Part shown: positions 1 through 10,559 of the stretch, one piece after another | How the letters are laid out: each line of letters starts with the position of its first letter | How positions within the stretch are numbered: position 1 is the stretch's first letter | Assembly (NCBI RefSeq): GCF_029962835.1 | Contig: NC_080574.1 | Location: 39,313,501-39,377,500, forward strand | Reading direction: 5' to 3' | Source of the DNA: Magnolia sinica | Taxonomy: Eukaryota; Streptophyta; Magnoliopsida; Magnoliales; Magnoliaceae | DNA length: 64,000 nucleotides | The notes under the pieces: model-generated | Told to the model about the DNA's origin: nothing | The model's input: only the letters and a program-made list of their open reading frames with translations | Database searches by the model: none | Program-made: the position numbers and the translations under genes

Positions 1-375
1 ATAATGATTTTCACTGTTAAACAATTCACAGGGCTTACCATAACATTTATTTTCCATCCAATCTGTTCATAAGGTTAAAAAGACCTCAATGAAGAGGAAT
101 AGCAAATTTCATATTGTTCTAAATCTTCTGTAACCCCAAAAAGGGTTTCAATGGTAGACGTTCAATCCCCCATTGCCTTTTGCAATGTGGTCTATTTGAT
201 AGTTAGATCTTTCTTATTTCCCTTCCCAAGCATTAAGACGTGCTCGTCAAATGAATGTACAGTTTGGATATAACACCTTCCTCTTGATCAGGCCCACAGA
301 ACTTGCTGATGTAAATATAGCAGCTATATTGCTGGTGTGACTAGCACCAACCAATCCCCTTCCTATCCAAAGATA
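1..375 (-). mobile_element. Palindromic long-TIR element, partial copy A
   Basis: Reads as the reverse complement of the copy at 8,865-9,360: the blocks for the filler (TTTCAATGGTAGACGTTCAA), the arm (TTTTGCAATGTGGTCTATTT) and the outer arm (GGCCCACAGAACTTGCTGA) come in the expected reversed order. The left side is cut by the window edge. Non-coding; belongs to the family described at 15,031-15,529. Confidence 0.6.
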
Positions 376-1454
376 AAGGTCATCTGTCTGTTCATAGGCG
401 TGCAATAACATTTATTAGAAATAGAAGCTGAAGGATTAAAATCTTCATTTAATTTTTTCATAACCGTACATTTGTTATATTAATTGTGGCCCACCTAATT
501 AGTGAATAAAACCGATTATTGGAATATGTAATCTGCAGAGTGGTACCTTTCTGATGAATGGATTGGATATTACACCTATCCTCTATGTTGGCATATATGG
601 TTGCGTGTGCATTTAGCAAAGTTCTTTAATTGGAGCTGTGTTTTGTTAAGCCCCGGCAAATGAACAAGTCAGCCAATGCACAGCCTGGTCAACCTGGCAA
701 ACCTGTGCAGTATCCTAGCCATCATGCATGACAAACGTGCAATATCCAAGCCATTCATAGGAAGGATACTAGTATCTAGATTCCTGATCTTGAGAATCAG
801 TTCTGTCCACTTATCAGGTGGGCCATAATTAACTGAATACATTTGTTTGTGAAAAAACAACTGAAGTTTTCTTTCACATCGAATTATTTCTAATATCATG
901 ATATGCTTATTGAATGGACCACCTTTATCTTTGGACCGTGACGTTTTACACAATTAGGTCCACCTGATGAATGGCTTAGATAGTTCACATGTTTGCTGTT
1001 TTGGCACGTGTGTTGTGCATAGCTAACTTGTACCTCTGTGTGGGCTTACCAAATTCCATCTGAGCATGCGATTTTTTTTTTGTTCTCCATCTCTTTAAAA
1101 TGACTTATTTTCAACACTCATCACTCAAATTTAATATTTTGGGTGATTTTATATGATACAGATCATTTGATATGGACGGTCACATTTAGTCGATAAAGTA
1201 ACTCTTTAGTAACAAACCTGCGGATGAAATGGTCTGCGTCGAAATGTTGAAGCACCAGTTTTTATACACAATTTTCACCATCCATTTTGTAGGTGGATAG
1301 TTAAAAAGGCCTGGCTGGTATGGAATATGTGCTGAACGGAATGAAGGGTTCAGATCAATCAATTGTACTATTCTAGTGTGATGATGCAAGTAGGAGTACT
1401 ATGCCATATAAGAGCACTTGGTCCTGAAAAATGCACCAGTCCTTAAGGCCTACT
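376..1454. other. Non-coding stretch with diverged repeat debris
   Basis: No gene is supported. The stretch is AT-rich and holds scattered phrases such as GGTCCACCTGATGAATGG, GGGCCATAATTAACTG and CCATCCATTTTGTAGG, which look like decayed pieces of the same GGCCCAC-type repeats seen elsewhere in the window. Short open frames here have no recognisable domain. Confidence 0.4.
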
Positions 1455-1521
1455 CTTGAAAACATCTTGAGAGCCATAGAAGTTTCAGATCAAGCTGATG
1501 TATGTGTTTTGTCTTCACCCA
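1455..1521 (+). mobile_element. Fragment of the palindromic element family
   Basis: The text from GAGAGCCATAGAAGTTTCAG to TTTGTCTTCACCC matches the central filler of the palindromic family (compare 8,550-8,600). It stops abruptly, so later sequence either inserted here or deleted the rest. Confidence 0.45.
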
Positions 1522-2911
1522 CCCCACTCCTATTTGCAAAATTTTAAGATTTAAAATTATAAAATAAAAAAATAAAATAAAAAAGACTCTTCACCTCCAC
1601 CTTTAAGAAATTTTAAAATTACGAAGGCTACCACTTCAACAACTCTAATCTAATATATTAAAAAATCCATCTTCCCTAAGCACCAGGAACTAATGAGATG
1701 TTATTATGTCATTCATCTACTCACAAATAATGAAAGTGTCACTCATCCCAGCTATAAAAGGGGTCTCCTCCCTTGTTCCCAACAAAAACAAACTTTGCAT
1801 TTGGTGAGAAGGCTCTCCTCTCTTTCTCCTAGGTCCTTGGTTGTACTCTCTTATACTGTTAGCTATCTCTAGCCTTAACCCAGCTACTCTCTACACCCAT
1901 AACCACTCCTCTCCTTTTAAGGACTAAGAGTTGGGCTGCAATTGAAGAACTTTAATTATCTTCAATAGCTTGAGAAAGCACTGAGGTGATCTCTTAGCAT
2001 GAGGAATTACTGAAGTTCTTTCTTTTCTGGCTCATATATCTGTTGAGGTCCTCTGTCATGATTATTGAATATCTTAATGGAGTAAAGTGTGAGATCTAAG
2101 AGTTACAATCATCTCCCACGACTTGAGGAAGCTTTCGGTTATTTAACTGGCGTTAAGTGTTGGAGTTCTTCATTCTCTACTCATATCTTTATGCCCTCAT
2201 TTGATTGAGGACTCATTTATAAAGTTTCTATTTACTTTATTGTATTGTTATATCCTTTTTTTCTCATACAAACACCACGGTGCCTTTTTTGTATATTCAT
2301 TCACCTCAAGCAATAATCTATAACTAAAATTTTCATAGATGAAAAATCTTGTAAAGAAGACGCATTATACATTAGTGGAGAAGGATGCTTCATACTTTCT
2401 TTCTCTATAACTGAGGCCATTTCTCATAATCTGAGGCCATTTCTCAGAATCTATGATATACACATGAAGTTATTCAAATCTAAAGTACAAGTACATCTGT
2501 GTCCTTGTGATTCTACGTCCAATATACCATAAATTCTAAAATTTCTAGCTAGCGACAACTCCTTAAAATTTTCTTTTTTCTTTTACGAAAACTCTTTCAA
2601 TAAGCTTGATGGTTTGATCCACAGATCATGTTAAGAAGAGTTTAATCTCGAAAATTTTTACGGTAGCTACCATTCTATCGCAGGTACTTGCTGACCTAGA
2701 AAATTTAACAATGTTACCCTTTAATCATTTTTTATTAAACCTCCCATTCCAGCGTATTTGGGATTATCGATTGCACTGCCCTTTAAATTGAGTTTACGAT
2801 AGTTAAAAAAGTGTAGATTGTTAAAGCAATCGAGTCTTATTTTTGTGTTTATGCTTGCCTTCATTGTCAAGCATAAACAATGTCAATCATGCCTAAAACA
2901 TTTAAGTACTA
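1522..2911. other. Non-coding stretch with TATA box; possible LTR or leader remnant
   Basis: No coding capacity is recognised. A good TATA box (TATAAAAG) lies at 1,753-1,760, followed by CT-rich sequence and a long stop-rich run up to the copia element. A core promoter followed by a non-coding leader suggests a solo LTR or promoter remnant, but I found no matching ends or target-site duplication, so the class is left open. Confidence 0.3.
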
Positions 2912-2916
2912 CACAT
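2912..2916. repeat. 5-bp target-site duplication (left) of copia element 1
   Basis: CACAT lies directly before the element and again directly after it at 7,799-7,803. This fixes 2,917 and 7,798 as the true integrated ends. Confidence 0.8.
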
Positions 2917-3024
2917 TGTTGGGGGCCTTGCACAAAACCTTAAGATCTAGCCTCCCAAAACAAATTAGAATTATGGGATAATTTGGGATGCTATATCCTA
3001 ATGTTTTGTGCAAGGCCCCCAACA
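2917..3024 (+). repeat. Palindromic LTR-tail at left end of copia element 1
   Basis: The first about 60 bases are the reverse complement of the tail of the 3' LTR (TGTTGGGGGCCTTGCAC), and the last about 45 bases are the same tail in direct orientation (GTGCAAGGCCCCCAACA). Together they form a hairpin in the place of a normal 5' LTR. Confidence 0.85.
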
Positions 3025-3027
3025 AAG

Positions 3028-3040
3028 TGATATCAGAGCT
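3028..3040 (+). promoter_or_regulatory. Primer-binding site of copia element 1
   Basis: TGATATCAGAGCT follows the LTR tail after three bases and resembles the TGGTATCAGAGC site that pairs with the 3' end of initiator methionine tRNA in plant copia elements. Confidence 0.75.
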
Positions 3041-3059
3041 AAGTTCATTGAACGGGTAG

Positions 3060-3900
3060 GATCGGTTTTGAATTATGGAAGGTGGCTCATCAAGGATGAT
3101 CAGCCTCAATGTTTCTAACTAGAACATATGGAAGGCTAAGATGGAGGACTTGCTTTATTGCAAAGACTTATATTCTCCAATTTTAGGTATATCAGCAAAA
3201 TTCAAAGATATGTCTGATGATGATTAGAAGAAGTTGGACCAGAAGGCGGTGGGGTTTATTAAACAATGGCTGGATGATTTTGTGTTCCACCATGTGTCTA
3301 CAGAGATCTCAGCCGCTAGCGTATGGCTGAAATTGGAAGGGTTGTATGAGAGGAAGACAAACGGTAATAAAATCTTCCTAATAAGACGACTTGTGAATCT
3401 CAAGTTCAAAGATGGTGATTATGTGGCTGAGCACATGAATGAGATCAGTAATATAGTGAATCAGCTCTCCGCTATGAAGATGTTCCTGGATGATAAATTG
3501 CAGGCTTTACTATTGCTTAGTTCATTGCCTGACAGTTAGGAGACATTGGTGGTGTCTTCAAGTAACTCTGCGCCAGACGGAAAGGTATCCATAGAACAGT
3601 TAATCAGTTGTCTCTTGAATGAGGAGACAAGGAGGAAGTCTCAGGGGTTTACTCAGCAAGGGGCCCTTGTGACACAGAACGGGTGAGAGGAAAGAATAGG
3701 AATGGCAGAAAGGCCCGAGATAAATCAAGAGGCAAGTCGAGTACCAAGAAGGATGTTAAATGCTGGAATTGTAGCAAGAAGGGTCACTATAAGCATGAAT
3801 GTCGTAAGAATAAGAACGACAAGAAAGGAAAAGAAAAGGAGAAGGAAGATAAATCAGATTCTACTGTGGTCGCTTCAGATGACGACATTATAGTTATTCT
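3060..3900 (+). pseudogene. Copia element 1: gag region
   Basis: Holds a copia-type gag (UBN2-like capsid region) followed by a basic linker and a CCHC zinc knuckle (CWNCSKKGHYKHEC, near 3,760-3,801) that in living relatives binds RNA in the particle. Part of a fossil; not expected to be functional. Confidence 0.85.
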
Positions 3901-3929
3901 TTCTGGAGATCATGATGTATATCTCACGG

Positions 3930-4250
3930 CTACGAATCAGGACACCGATTGGGTGATAGACTCGGGAGCCTCGTTTCATGCGACTTCACGCAGAGATTTC
4001 TTCACAAGCTACAAATCCGGTGACTTTGGGACCGTGAAGATGAAAAATTCTGGTATATCGAAGATCGTAAGGGTCAGTGATATTTGTGTGAAAACCGATG
4101 TGGGCTGCACATTTTTTCTCAAGGATGTGAGGCATATCCCAAACCTTCGCCTCAACTTGATGTCGACAGGAAGGTTGAATGATGATGGCTATGAAAGCTG
4201 ATTTGTTGGTGGGCCTCATCAAGGGTTTATTTATCGCAGCCAGAGGAAAG
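3930..4250 (+). pseudogene. Copia element 1: protease region
   Basis: Contains the aspartic protease signature WVIDSGASFHAT near 3,950-3,985, with DSGA as the catalytic motif. In living relatives this enzyme cuts the gag-pol polyprotein. Fossil. Confidence 0.85.
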
Positions 4251-4298
4251 AAGTGTTAGACCCTTTATAAGGCAAGTGTCAGTGTATGTAAGGGTGGG

Positions 4299-5200
4299 TT
4301 GAACACAGAGGAAGATTCAGCTATTGACATGTGGCACAGGCATCTAGGCCACATGAGTGAGAAAGGGTTTCAGGTACTAACGAAGAAGCGGCTCCTTCTA
4401 GACATGACAGGTATACCTCTCAAAACCTATCTTGATTGTTTATTAAGGAAACAACATAGAGTTTCATTTATTAAATCTGCTTCTCATATTAATAAAATGC
4501 ATGCATTAGATTTGGTTTATTCTGATATTTGTGGTCCTATGAAGAAAAAAACCTTGGGTGGGGCATTGTATTTTGTTACTTTTATAGATGATGCATCTAG
4601 GAGGGTTTGAGTTTATGCTTTGAAATCCAAGGACGAGGTCTTTGGTGTGTTTAAATTGTTTCATGCTATGGTCGAGAAAGAAACAGGTAGATCATTGAAG
4701 TGCATCCGCACTAACAATGGTGGTGAATACATCAGTGACTTCCACAAGTATTGTAAGTCCCTGGGTATACGGCATAAACAGACAGTTCCTAAGACCCCTC
4801 CATCATAATGGTGTAGCTGAGTGAATGAATCGCACCATTGTTGAGAGAATCAGATGCATGTTATTCCATGCGAAGTTGCCCAAGACGTTCTGGGGAGAAG
4901 CAATGCACACGGCACTGTATTTGATAAAGAGGTCTCCATTAGTCCCGTTGAATGGAGAAGTACCTGAGAAGGTGTGGACTGGACAAGATACATCATATAA
5001 TCATCTCAGGGTGTTTAGATGCAAGACATCCGATCACGTACCAAAGGACGAGAAGTCCAAGCTCGATACGAAGATCAGACAATGTGCGTTCTTGGGGTAT
5101 GGTGATGAAAAGTTCTGTTATAAATTGTGGGATTCGACCGAGAATAAACTCGTTAGGAGCAGAGATGTGATCTTCTTTGAAGATCAGTGTATATAAGACA
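4299..5200 (+). pseudogene. Copia element 1: integrase region
   Basis: Begins with a GAG-pre-integrase zinc-binding segment (MWHRHLGHMSEKG) and continues into the integrase core, with the typical FIDDASR and NGGEY stretches and a later FWGEA block. The family enzyme inserts the cDNA into the chromosome. Fossil. Confidence 0.85.
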
Positions 5201-5479
5201 TTGGTAAGCCAGAGAAGAACCAACCTAGTTCAAGTGAGCTAGAGGACATGAATCCGATTATTCATCCTGTGGTGTCTGATGACGGGGGAGTACAGTAAGG
5301 TGTAGAGGACAAGGAAGTTCATATAGAAGATGGACCAGGGGAACAACCCCCACTTGATCCACCTGTTGAGCCACAGGTGAGGAGTCATTTAGGGACAGAC
5401 AGTCATCCAAGAGGTACTCATCGCATGAGTACATTATGCTGACTGATGGGGGAGATCCAGAAGATTATTTTGAGGCTCT

Positions 5480-6470
5480 AGCCGACGAGCATAAGGGAGA
5501 GTGGTTGAAAGCTATGCAAGAGGAGATGAAATCCTTGCATAAGAACCACACCTATGATATGGTGAAATTGTCTAAGGGCAAGAAAGCTTTGAGCAATAAG
5601 TGGGTGTTTAGAAAAAAGATTGAACAGAAGAATTCACAGACGAGACCAGACTTGTGGTGAAAGGGTTCGGTCAGAGAAAAGGTATAGACTTCGAGGAAAT
5701 ATTCTCACCAGTGGTGAAGATGACATCCATACTGGTGTTGCTTGGGTTGGCCGCTAGCATGGATCTGGAGATAGAACAGTTAGATGTTAAAACTGCCTTC
5801 CTCCATGGTGACCTAGAAGAAGAGATTTACATGCACCAACCAGAGGGGTTCGAAGTAAAGGGCAAAGAGCATATGGTGTGTAGGCTGAGAAAGAGCTTAT
5901 ATGAGCTGAAACAAGCTCCACGGCAATTGTACAAGAAGTTCAACTCATTTATGTTGAAGCATGGGTATGACAAAATGGAGTTGGATCACTGTGTGTTCAC
6001 GCGCAAGTTCTCAGATGGTGATTTCTTAGTTCTGTTGTTATACGTTAATGACATGCTCATCATAGGAAAAGACATCAAGAAGATCGACAGGCTGAAACAG
6101 GAGTTGGGCAAGTCATTTGCGATGAAAGACTTATGCTCAGTTAAACAGATCCTAAGAATAGAGATAACCCGTGACAAAAGCAGAAGGAAGCTTTGGCTAT
6201 CACAAGAGCAGTATATTGAGAAAGTCTTAGAGCGGTTCAATATGAATACAGCGAAGCCGGTTAGTACTCCACTAGATGGTCACTTCAGATTAAGTAACAG
6301 GCAGTGTCCCAAGAAGAAGGCAGAGGTGGAAGAGATGCAGAAGATACCCTACGCGTTAGCTGTAGGAAGTTTGATGTATATTATGGTGTGTACATGCCTA
6401 GACATAGCATATGCGGTTGGTGTTGTCAGCCGGTATCTTGCCAATCTTGGCAAAGAGCATTGAGCAGTGG
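5480..6470 (+). pseudogene. Copia element 1: reverse transcriptase region
   Basis: Shows the copia reverse transcriptase blocks in order: a KALSNKWVFRKK start, LDVKTAFLHGDLEEEIYM, SLYELKQAPR, the catalytic-region block LLLYVNDML (the family usually has YVDDM), and a thumb ending at GSLMYIMVCTCLDIAYAVG. Fossil. Confidence 0.9.
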
Positions 6471-7020
6471 TGAAATGGATACTGCAGTATCTAAGAGGCT
6501 CATCCAGGTTGAGCCTATGCTATGGTGATAGAAAACTTGTGTTAGAGGGCTGCACAGATACAGATATGGCAGGTGACATAAACTCCAGGGAGTCTACATC
6601 GGGGTTCATGTTCACTTTTGCGAGGGGAGCAGTTTCTTAGCAGAACAAGCTATAAAAGGTTATAACATTGTCGACGACAGAGGCCGAGTACATTGCAGTC
6701 ACAGAGGCATATAAAGAGATACTTTGGATGAAGATGTTCTTACAGGAACTTAACCTGAAATAAGAGCAATACGTGGTCTATTACAATAGTCAAAGTGTTA
6801 TACACTTGAGTAAAAATCCAAGTCAGCACTCCAAGTCGAAGCACATAGAGATTCGGTATAACTAGATCAGGGATACTTTGGAACAAAATGTGTTACAACT
6901 TGAGAAGGTCCACACGGACGATAATGGGTCAGACATGATGACCAAGGCTTTGCTCAAGGGCAAGTTTGAGGTTTGTAGAAACCAGGCTGGCTTGAAGAAG
7001 GTGAATTCCTCTTGAGTTGG
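6471..7020 (+). pseudogene. Copia element 1: RNase H region
   Basis: Reads as the copia RNase H domain: a STSGFMFTF block near 6,597, an AEYIAVTEAYKE block near 6,685, and a terminal stretch corresponding to the tail before the polypurine tract. Fossil. Confidence 0.75.
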
Positions 7021-7031
7021 AAAGGGGGAGA
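7021..7031 (+). promoter_or_regulatory. Polypurine tract of copia element 1
   Basis: AAAGGGGGAGA sits just before the 3' LTR and is the expected plus-strand primer site. Confidence 0.75.
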
Positions 7032-7033
7032 TT

Positions 7034-7798
7034 TGATAAGGTTTTCCTCCTCAGTTCAAAGGAGAGATAGTGCAAGTGCTCGACTAGTCGAATGTCACTC
7101 GACTCAAAGTCCAGCGAGCTTAGTGAACAATGCTTGACCAGTCGAGGGCCGGCTCGACCAATCGAGTGAACAGTGCTCGACCAGTCGAGGGCCAGCTCGA
7201 CCGGTCGAGTGAACAGTGCTCGACCAGTCGAGGACTCTCCTCAACTAGTCAAGCTTACGCAGATTTGAGTCCGGATCTTGTGCGGACTGCGAAAATTGGA
7301 GGCGGTTTCACCAGAGGTGCAAAAGGGGGTTTCCAAATCTATAAATATGGGTGCATAGGGCCTTTCTAGGTAATGTAAGAGGGTTTCCTAAAGCTTTACA
7401 AGGGTTTGTTAAAGGGTTTAGGGCTATCAAAGGTGTGTGAGAGAGAAAAAGAGAGAAAGAGAGAGGAAGCTTGTAGAAGGGAGGTTATGCTTGTAGAGGT
7501 GATCTACTATATCTCAGCGCTTCCACGTCCTCGTAATCGGTGAGATCTCTCCATTTTCTTTTATTCTCTCATTGTTTATCCACTCCTGCATGAGTGAAGA
7601 AGGTTGTAACGTTCTACTTCATAGTGGATTGTTGATCTAGACGAGGTCCCGTGGTTTTTACCTCTTTGAGAGTTTTCCATATAAAAATCTCTTGTGTCGT
7701 GTGGTTTATGCTTTTATTTATTTCATTGATTTATTATCCCACAATTCTGGTTTGATTTGGGAGGCTAGATCCTAAGGTTTTGTGCAAGGCCCCCAACA
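7034..7798 (+). repeat. 3' LTR of copia element 1
   Basis: Starts TGATAAGG after the polypurine tract and ends CCCCCAACA before the CACAT duplication. It holds a palindromic repeat cluster near its start and a TATA box (TATAAATA, 7,340-7,347), consistent with U3 then R-U5. Confidence 0.8.
7083..7255 (+). repeat. Short tandem repeats of TCGACC/GGTCGA in U3 of the LTR
   Basis: About three units of roughly 43 bp (CTCGACCAGTCGAGGGCC, then CTCGACCGGTCGAGTGAACA) stand 90-250 bp upstream of the LTR TATA box. Each half is itself an inverted repeat. An enhancer-like role is inferred from position only. Confidence 0.7.
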
Positions 7799-7803
7799 CA
7801 CAT

Positions 7804-8110
7804 TGCGTGGTTTGCTTGAGTTTTGGATTGTCAAATAAATGAATTCATTAGTGGAGTATAAACACTATACTAGGCCCCATGCACAAACCTATGGTTAACA
7901 TGTCCTATCAACTATTGATTATGGTGTGCCCCACTTGAAGTATGGAAATTGTTGATTTTTGTCTGGAAGACCTAACAACAAGTGTCACACATGATGGATG
8001 GACGGAGTGGATTCACATATAAGACATGGTGGACACCATGGATCTCAGGTTTTATACTCACTATAGCAGAGGATTTTCAGTACCTCTAGCATGCACAAAA
8101 CTAGTGAGAA
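7804..8110 (+). repeat. Dispersed repeat family Q, copy 1
   Basis: Shares an ordered set of phrases with 11,260-11,720: GCCCCATGCACAAACCTATGG, then AGTGTCACACATGATGGATG, then GATCTCAGG. Both are non-coding. Ends are unclear and no terminal repeat was found. Confidence 0.5.
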
Positions 8111-8394
8111 AAACTTAGGCTGTGTTTGTTAACGCTGAATTTTTGCACTTAACGCGGAATTGAAAATTTTTTCCGTATTTAGTGGTGTTTGTTAATGCGT
8201 TGTTAACGCGGAAGATGGAAAACACTAAGTGGTTTTTCACTGAATTCTTTCCCTGACAGGAGTCTAGCTTAATGGTGAACACAGAATGCGCTCCGTGATT
8301 TTTCATTGAACAAAAATTTTTTTCAAGTTACTACGGAAATTTTTTCTTTTAAATTGTTTACGCAGTAAAAAATCAACCTTTAAATTGTGAAACT
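8111..8394. other. Non-coding; MITE-like fragment
   Basis: Opens with TTAGGCTGTGTTTGTTAACGC, the style of a Harbinger or hAT MITE terminus, and repeats the motif GTGTTTGTTAATGCG about 60 bp on. No matching right end was found. Confidence 0.3.
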
Positions 8395-8862
8395 TCTTTA
8401 TGCCCCACCATGATTTATGTGTTTGATCCACACCATCCATTAACTTTTTCATATAATTTAAGGTGTGAACCAATAAAAGAAGCAGGTCCAATGATTAATG
8501 GGACCACAAGGTGGGGATTGAACGTCCACTGTTAAAAACTTCTTGAAAGCTGGAGAAGTTTTAGATCAAGCTGATATTTGTGTTTTCACTTCATCCACGT
8601 CTACATGACCTAATGAATATGTTGGATGGTAAAAAAACATCACAGTGGCCCTTAGAAAGGTTTCAACGATGGATGTCATTATAACTACAGCATCCTTTGG
8701 TGTGGCTCACTAAAGCTATGGACCTGCTTCATCTTTCATATCATATATTAAAATAATATAAGAAAAATAATGAACGACTTAGATAAAACACTTACATCAT
8801 GGTAGGCCCTACAGATCTCCGCCCGGACCGTCCGGGCAGGGGTAGGACGCGATCCGCGTTCG
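8395..8862 (+). mobile_element. Palindromic long-TIR element, copy B
   Basis: Left arm TGCCCCACCATGATTTATG with CCACACCATCCATTAAC, then the family filler (GATCAAGCTGATATTTGTG), then the inverted right arm ending ACATCATGGTAGGCCC. A diverged copy. Confidence 0.65.
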
Positions 8863-8864
8863 AA

Positions 8865-9360
8865 GCGAATGGGCTCTGGGAGCCTGGGACAGATTGGGAA
8901 GCGGATTGGCTGGTGTATTGACGTCAACAAGTTCTGTGGGTCCCATCATGATGTATTTGTTATATCCAAACCGTCCATCCATTTTTCGAGCTCGTTGTAA
9001 GGCTTGAGCCGAAAAATAAGACAAATTTAAAGAAAACCTAGACCACACTGCAAAAAGCAGTGGGGGATTGAACGTCTACCATTGAAACCCTTTTGGGGTC
9101 ACAGAAGTTTCAGATCAGTACGAAATTTGTTTTTTCTCTTCATCCAGATATTTTTAACCTTATGAATAGATTAGATGGAAAATAAACGTTACAGTAGGAC
9201 CTGTGAATTTTTTAACAGTGAAAATCATTATCCCGCCGCTATTTTTGGTGTTCCATTTGAGTTTTAGATATGATTCATTCTTTGGATAATGCTCTAAAAT
9301 TATCTCGAAATTTTGATGAATAGTGTGGATATAATAAATACATTATTGTAGGGCCCATGT
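8865..9360 (+). mobile_element. Palindromic long-TIR element, copy C
   Basis: Left arm includes GCGGATTGGCTGGTGTATTG and GTGGGTCCCATCATGATG. The filler begins GGATTGAACGTCTACCATTG. The right arm returns inverted (GTGTGGATATAATAAATACA, GTAGGGCCCAT). Its right terminus abuts the foldback arm at 9,361. Confidence 0.65.
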
Positions 9361-10558
9361 AACTTTGATCTCTTCGAACCGTTCGTACAACTCGGATCTC
9401 GAGGAGCATCGACACTCATCTTGGATGGGAACGGATTGGATACTCCCCCTGCCACCCGCCAATGGCTGGTGGTCGGTGCTCTGTGGGCCCTACCATGATG
9501 TATGTGTTTCATCCATGCCATCCATCTATTTTTTCAGATCATTTCATGGTATGGGACAAAAAATTAGATATATCAAAATCTCAAGTGGACCACATTACAG
9601 GAAACAGTGTTGAATGAGCGTCGACCATTAAAAACCTTACGGGGCCATAAAAGCTTTGGACCAAGCTGATCTTTGTTTTTTCCCTTCACCTTTATGACCT
9701 AATAAAAATATTGGATGCCAAATAAACAGTACAGTGCGCCTTAGGAGTATTTTAATGGTGGATATCCAATCATTATTGTTTTCCTATGGTGTGGTCCACC
9801 TGAGATTTATATCCCTCTAATTTTTGGGGTGAATCATTAGAATGATCTGTAAAAATGGATGAACGGAATGGATAAAACACATACATCATAGAGGGGCTAA
9901 CAGAGCACTGACCACGGTGGCTGGGGGAGTAGCCAATCCGTTTCCGTCCAGTCCAGGACAGGGATCCCCTGCGAAAGCCTTCCGCGGGGAGTTCCTCCGC
10001 TTGCAACGTAGGTGGGGCCACCGGGATGTTTGTGAGAAATCCTCACCGTCCATCCATTTTGTGAGTTCATTTTAGGACATGAGGCCAAAGATGAACCGTA
10101 TCCAATGCTCAAGTGGGCCGAAAACGTGATAATTAAACGTCCACAGTTGAAATATTTGTGGGGCTATTGAAGTTTTGAATCATGCTAATATTTATGTTTT
10201 CAGTTCATTCCAGTAGGAATGACGTTATGAACGGTATGGATGGCATGTAAACATCATTGTCGAATCAGGGAGGTTTCAATGGTAGGAATTTCCCTAAATA
10301 CATTTTCCTTTAGTACGGCCCACTTGAGTCTTGGATCCTATTCACTTTTGGTCTAATCCCCTAAAATTAGCTCACAAAACGGATGGACAGAGTGGATTCC
10401 TAACAAACATTACGGTGGGTCCCACCTAAGTTCCCCGTGAAAGGCTTTAGTAGGAAATCCCCGTCCGCTCCTCTTCACACGAAGTTCCTACATTGGAAGC
10501 CTACATGGGGCTCATCAAGCTCCGAGTTGTACGAACGGTTTTGAGAAGATTAAAGTTG
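9361..10558. mobile_element. Foldback-type element with an outer inverted repeat, hosting copy D
   Basis: The left arm near 9,361-9,410 (ACCGTTCGTACAACTCGGA) is the reverse complement of the right arm near 10,511-10,558 (TCCGAGTTGTACGAACGGT) over about 34-45 bases. Inside are copy D (9,428-9,945) and another palindromic core (9,946-10,500) with arms GTAGGTGGGGCCACC and GGTGGGTCCCACCTAAG. Two insertion events seem to be stacked. Confidence 0.6.
9428..9945 (+). mobile_element. Palindromic long-TIR element, copy D (ends intact)
   Basis: Begins GGAACGGATTGGATACTCCC and ends GGGGAGTAGCCAATCCGTTTCC in the inverted sense, so both termini are visible. Length about 518 bp. The arms carry GTGGGCCCTACCATGATG and its inverted partner around a filler of about 150 bp. 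No coding capacity. Confidence 0.75.
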
Positions 10559-10559
10559 A

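Larger units (their letters stand above)
2917..7798 (+). mobile_element. Ty1-copia LTR retrotransposon fossil 1 (Tork/Tnt1-like)
   Basis: A copia element with parts in the order gag, protease, integrase, reverse transcriptase, RNase H, which is the Ty1-copia order. The reverse transcriptase and RNase H wording (for example SLYELKQAPR, a VGSLMY block, STSGFMFTF) resembles the Tnt1/Tork lineage, a judgement from memory. The right end is a full LTR of about 765 bp. The left end has only a short palindromic piece made from LTR tails. The element is broken, with roughly eight to ten interruptions, so it is a fossil. A 5-bp CACAT duplication brackets it. The only comparable LTR parts (about 45 bp) differ at roughly 7 percent by eye, which suggests moderate age. 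Confidence 0.9.

Noticed and set aside
1753-2911. Endogenous pararetrovirus-like leader
   Set aside because: Only a TATA box and a long non-coding stretch are visible. No movement protein, coat protein or polymerase wording nearby.
7083-7255. CRISPR-like array
   Set aside because: Repeats are contiguous and palindromic without unique spacers, and they lie in a plant LTR.
9360-10112. Pairs of overlapping open frames on opposite strands with similar wording
   Set aside because: They are mirror translations of palindromic element arms.
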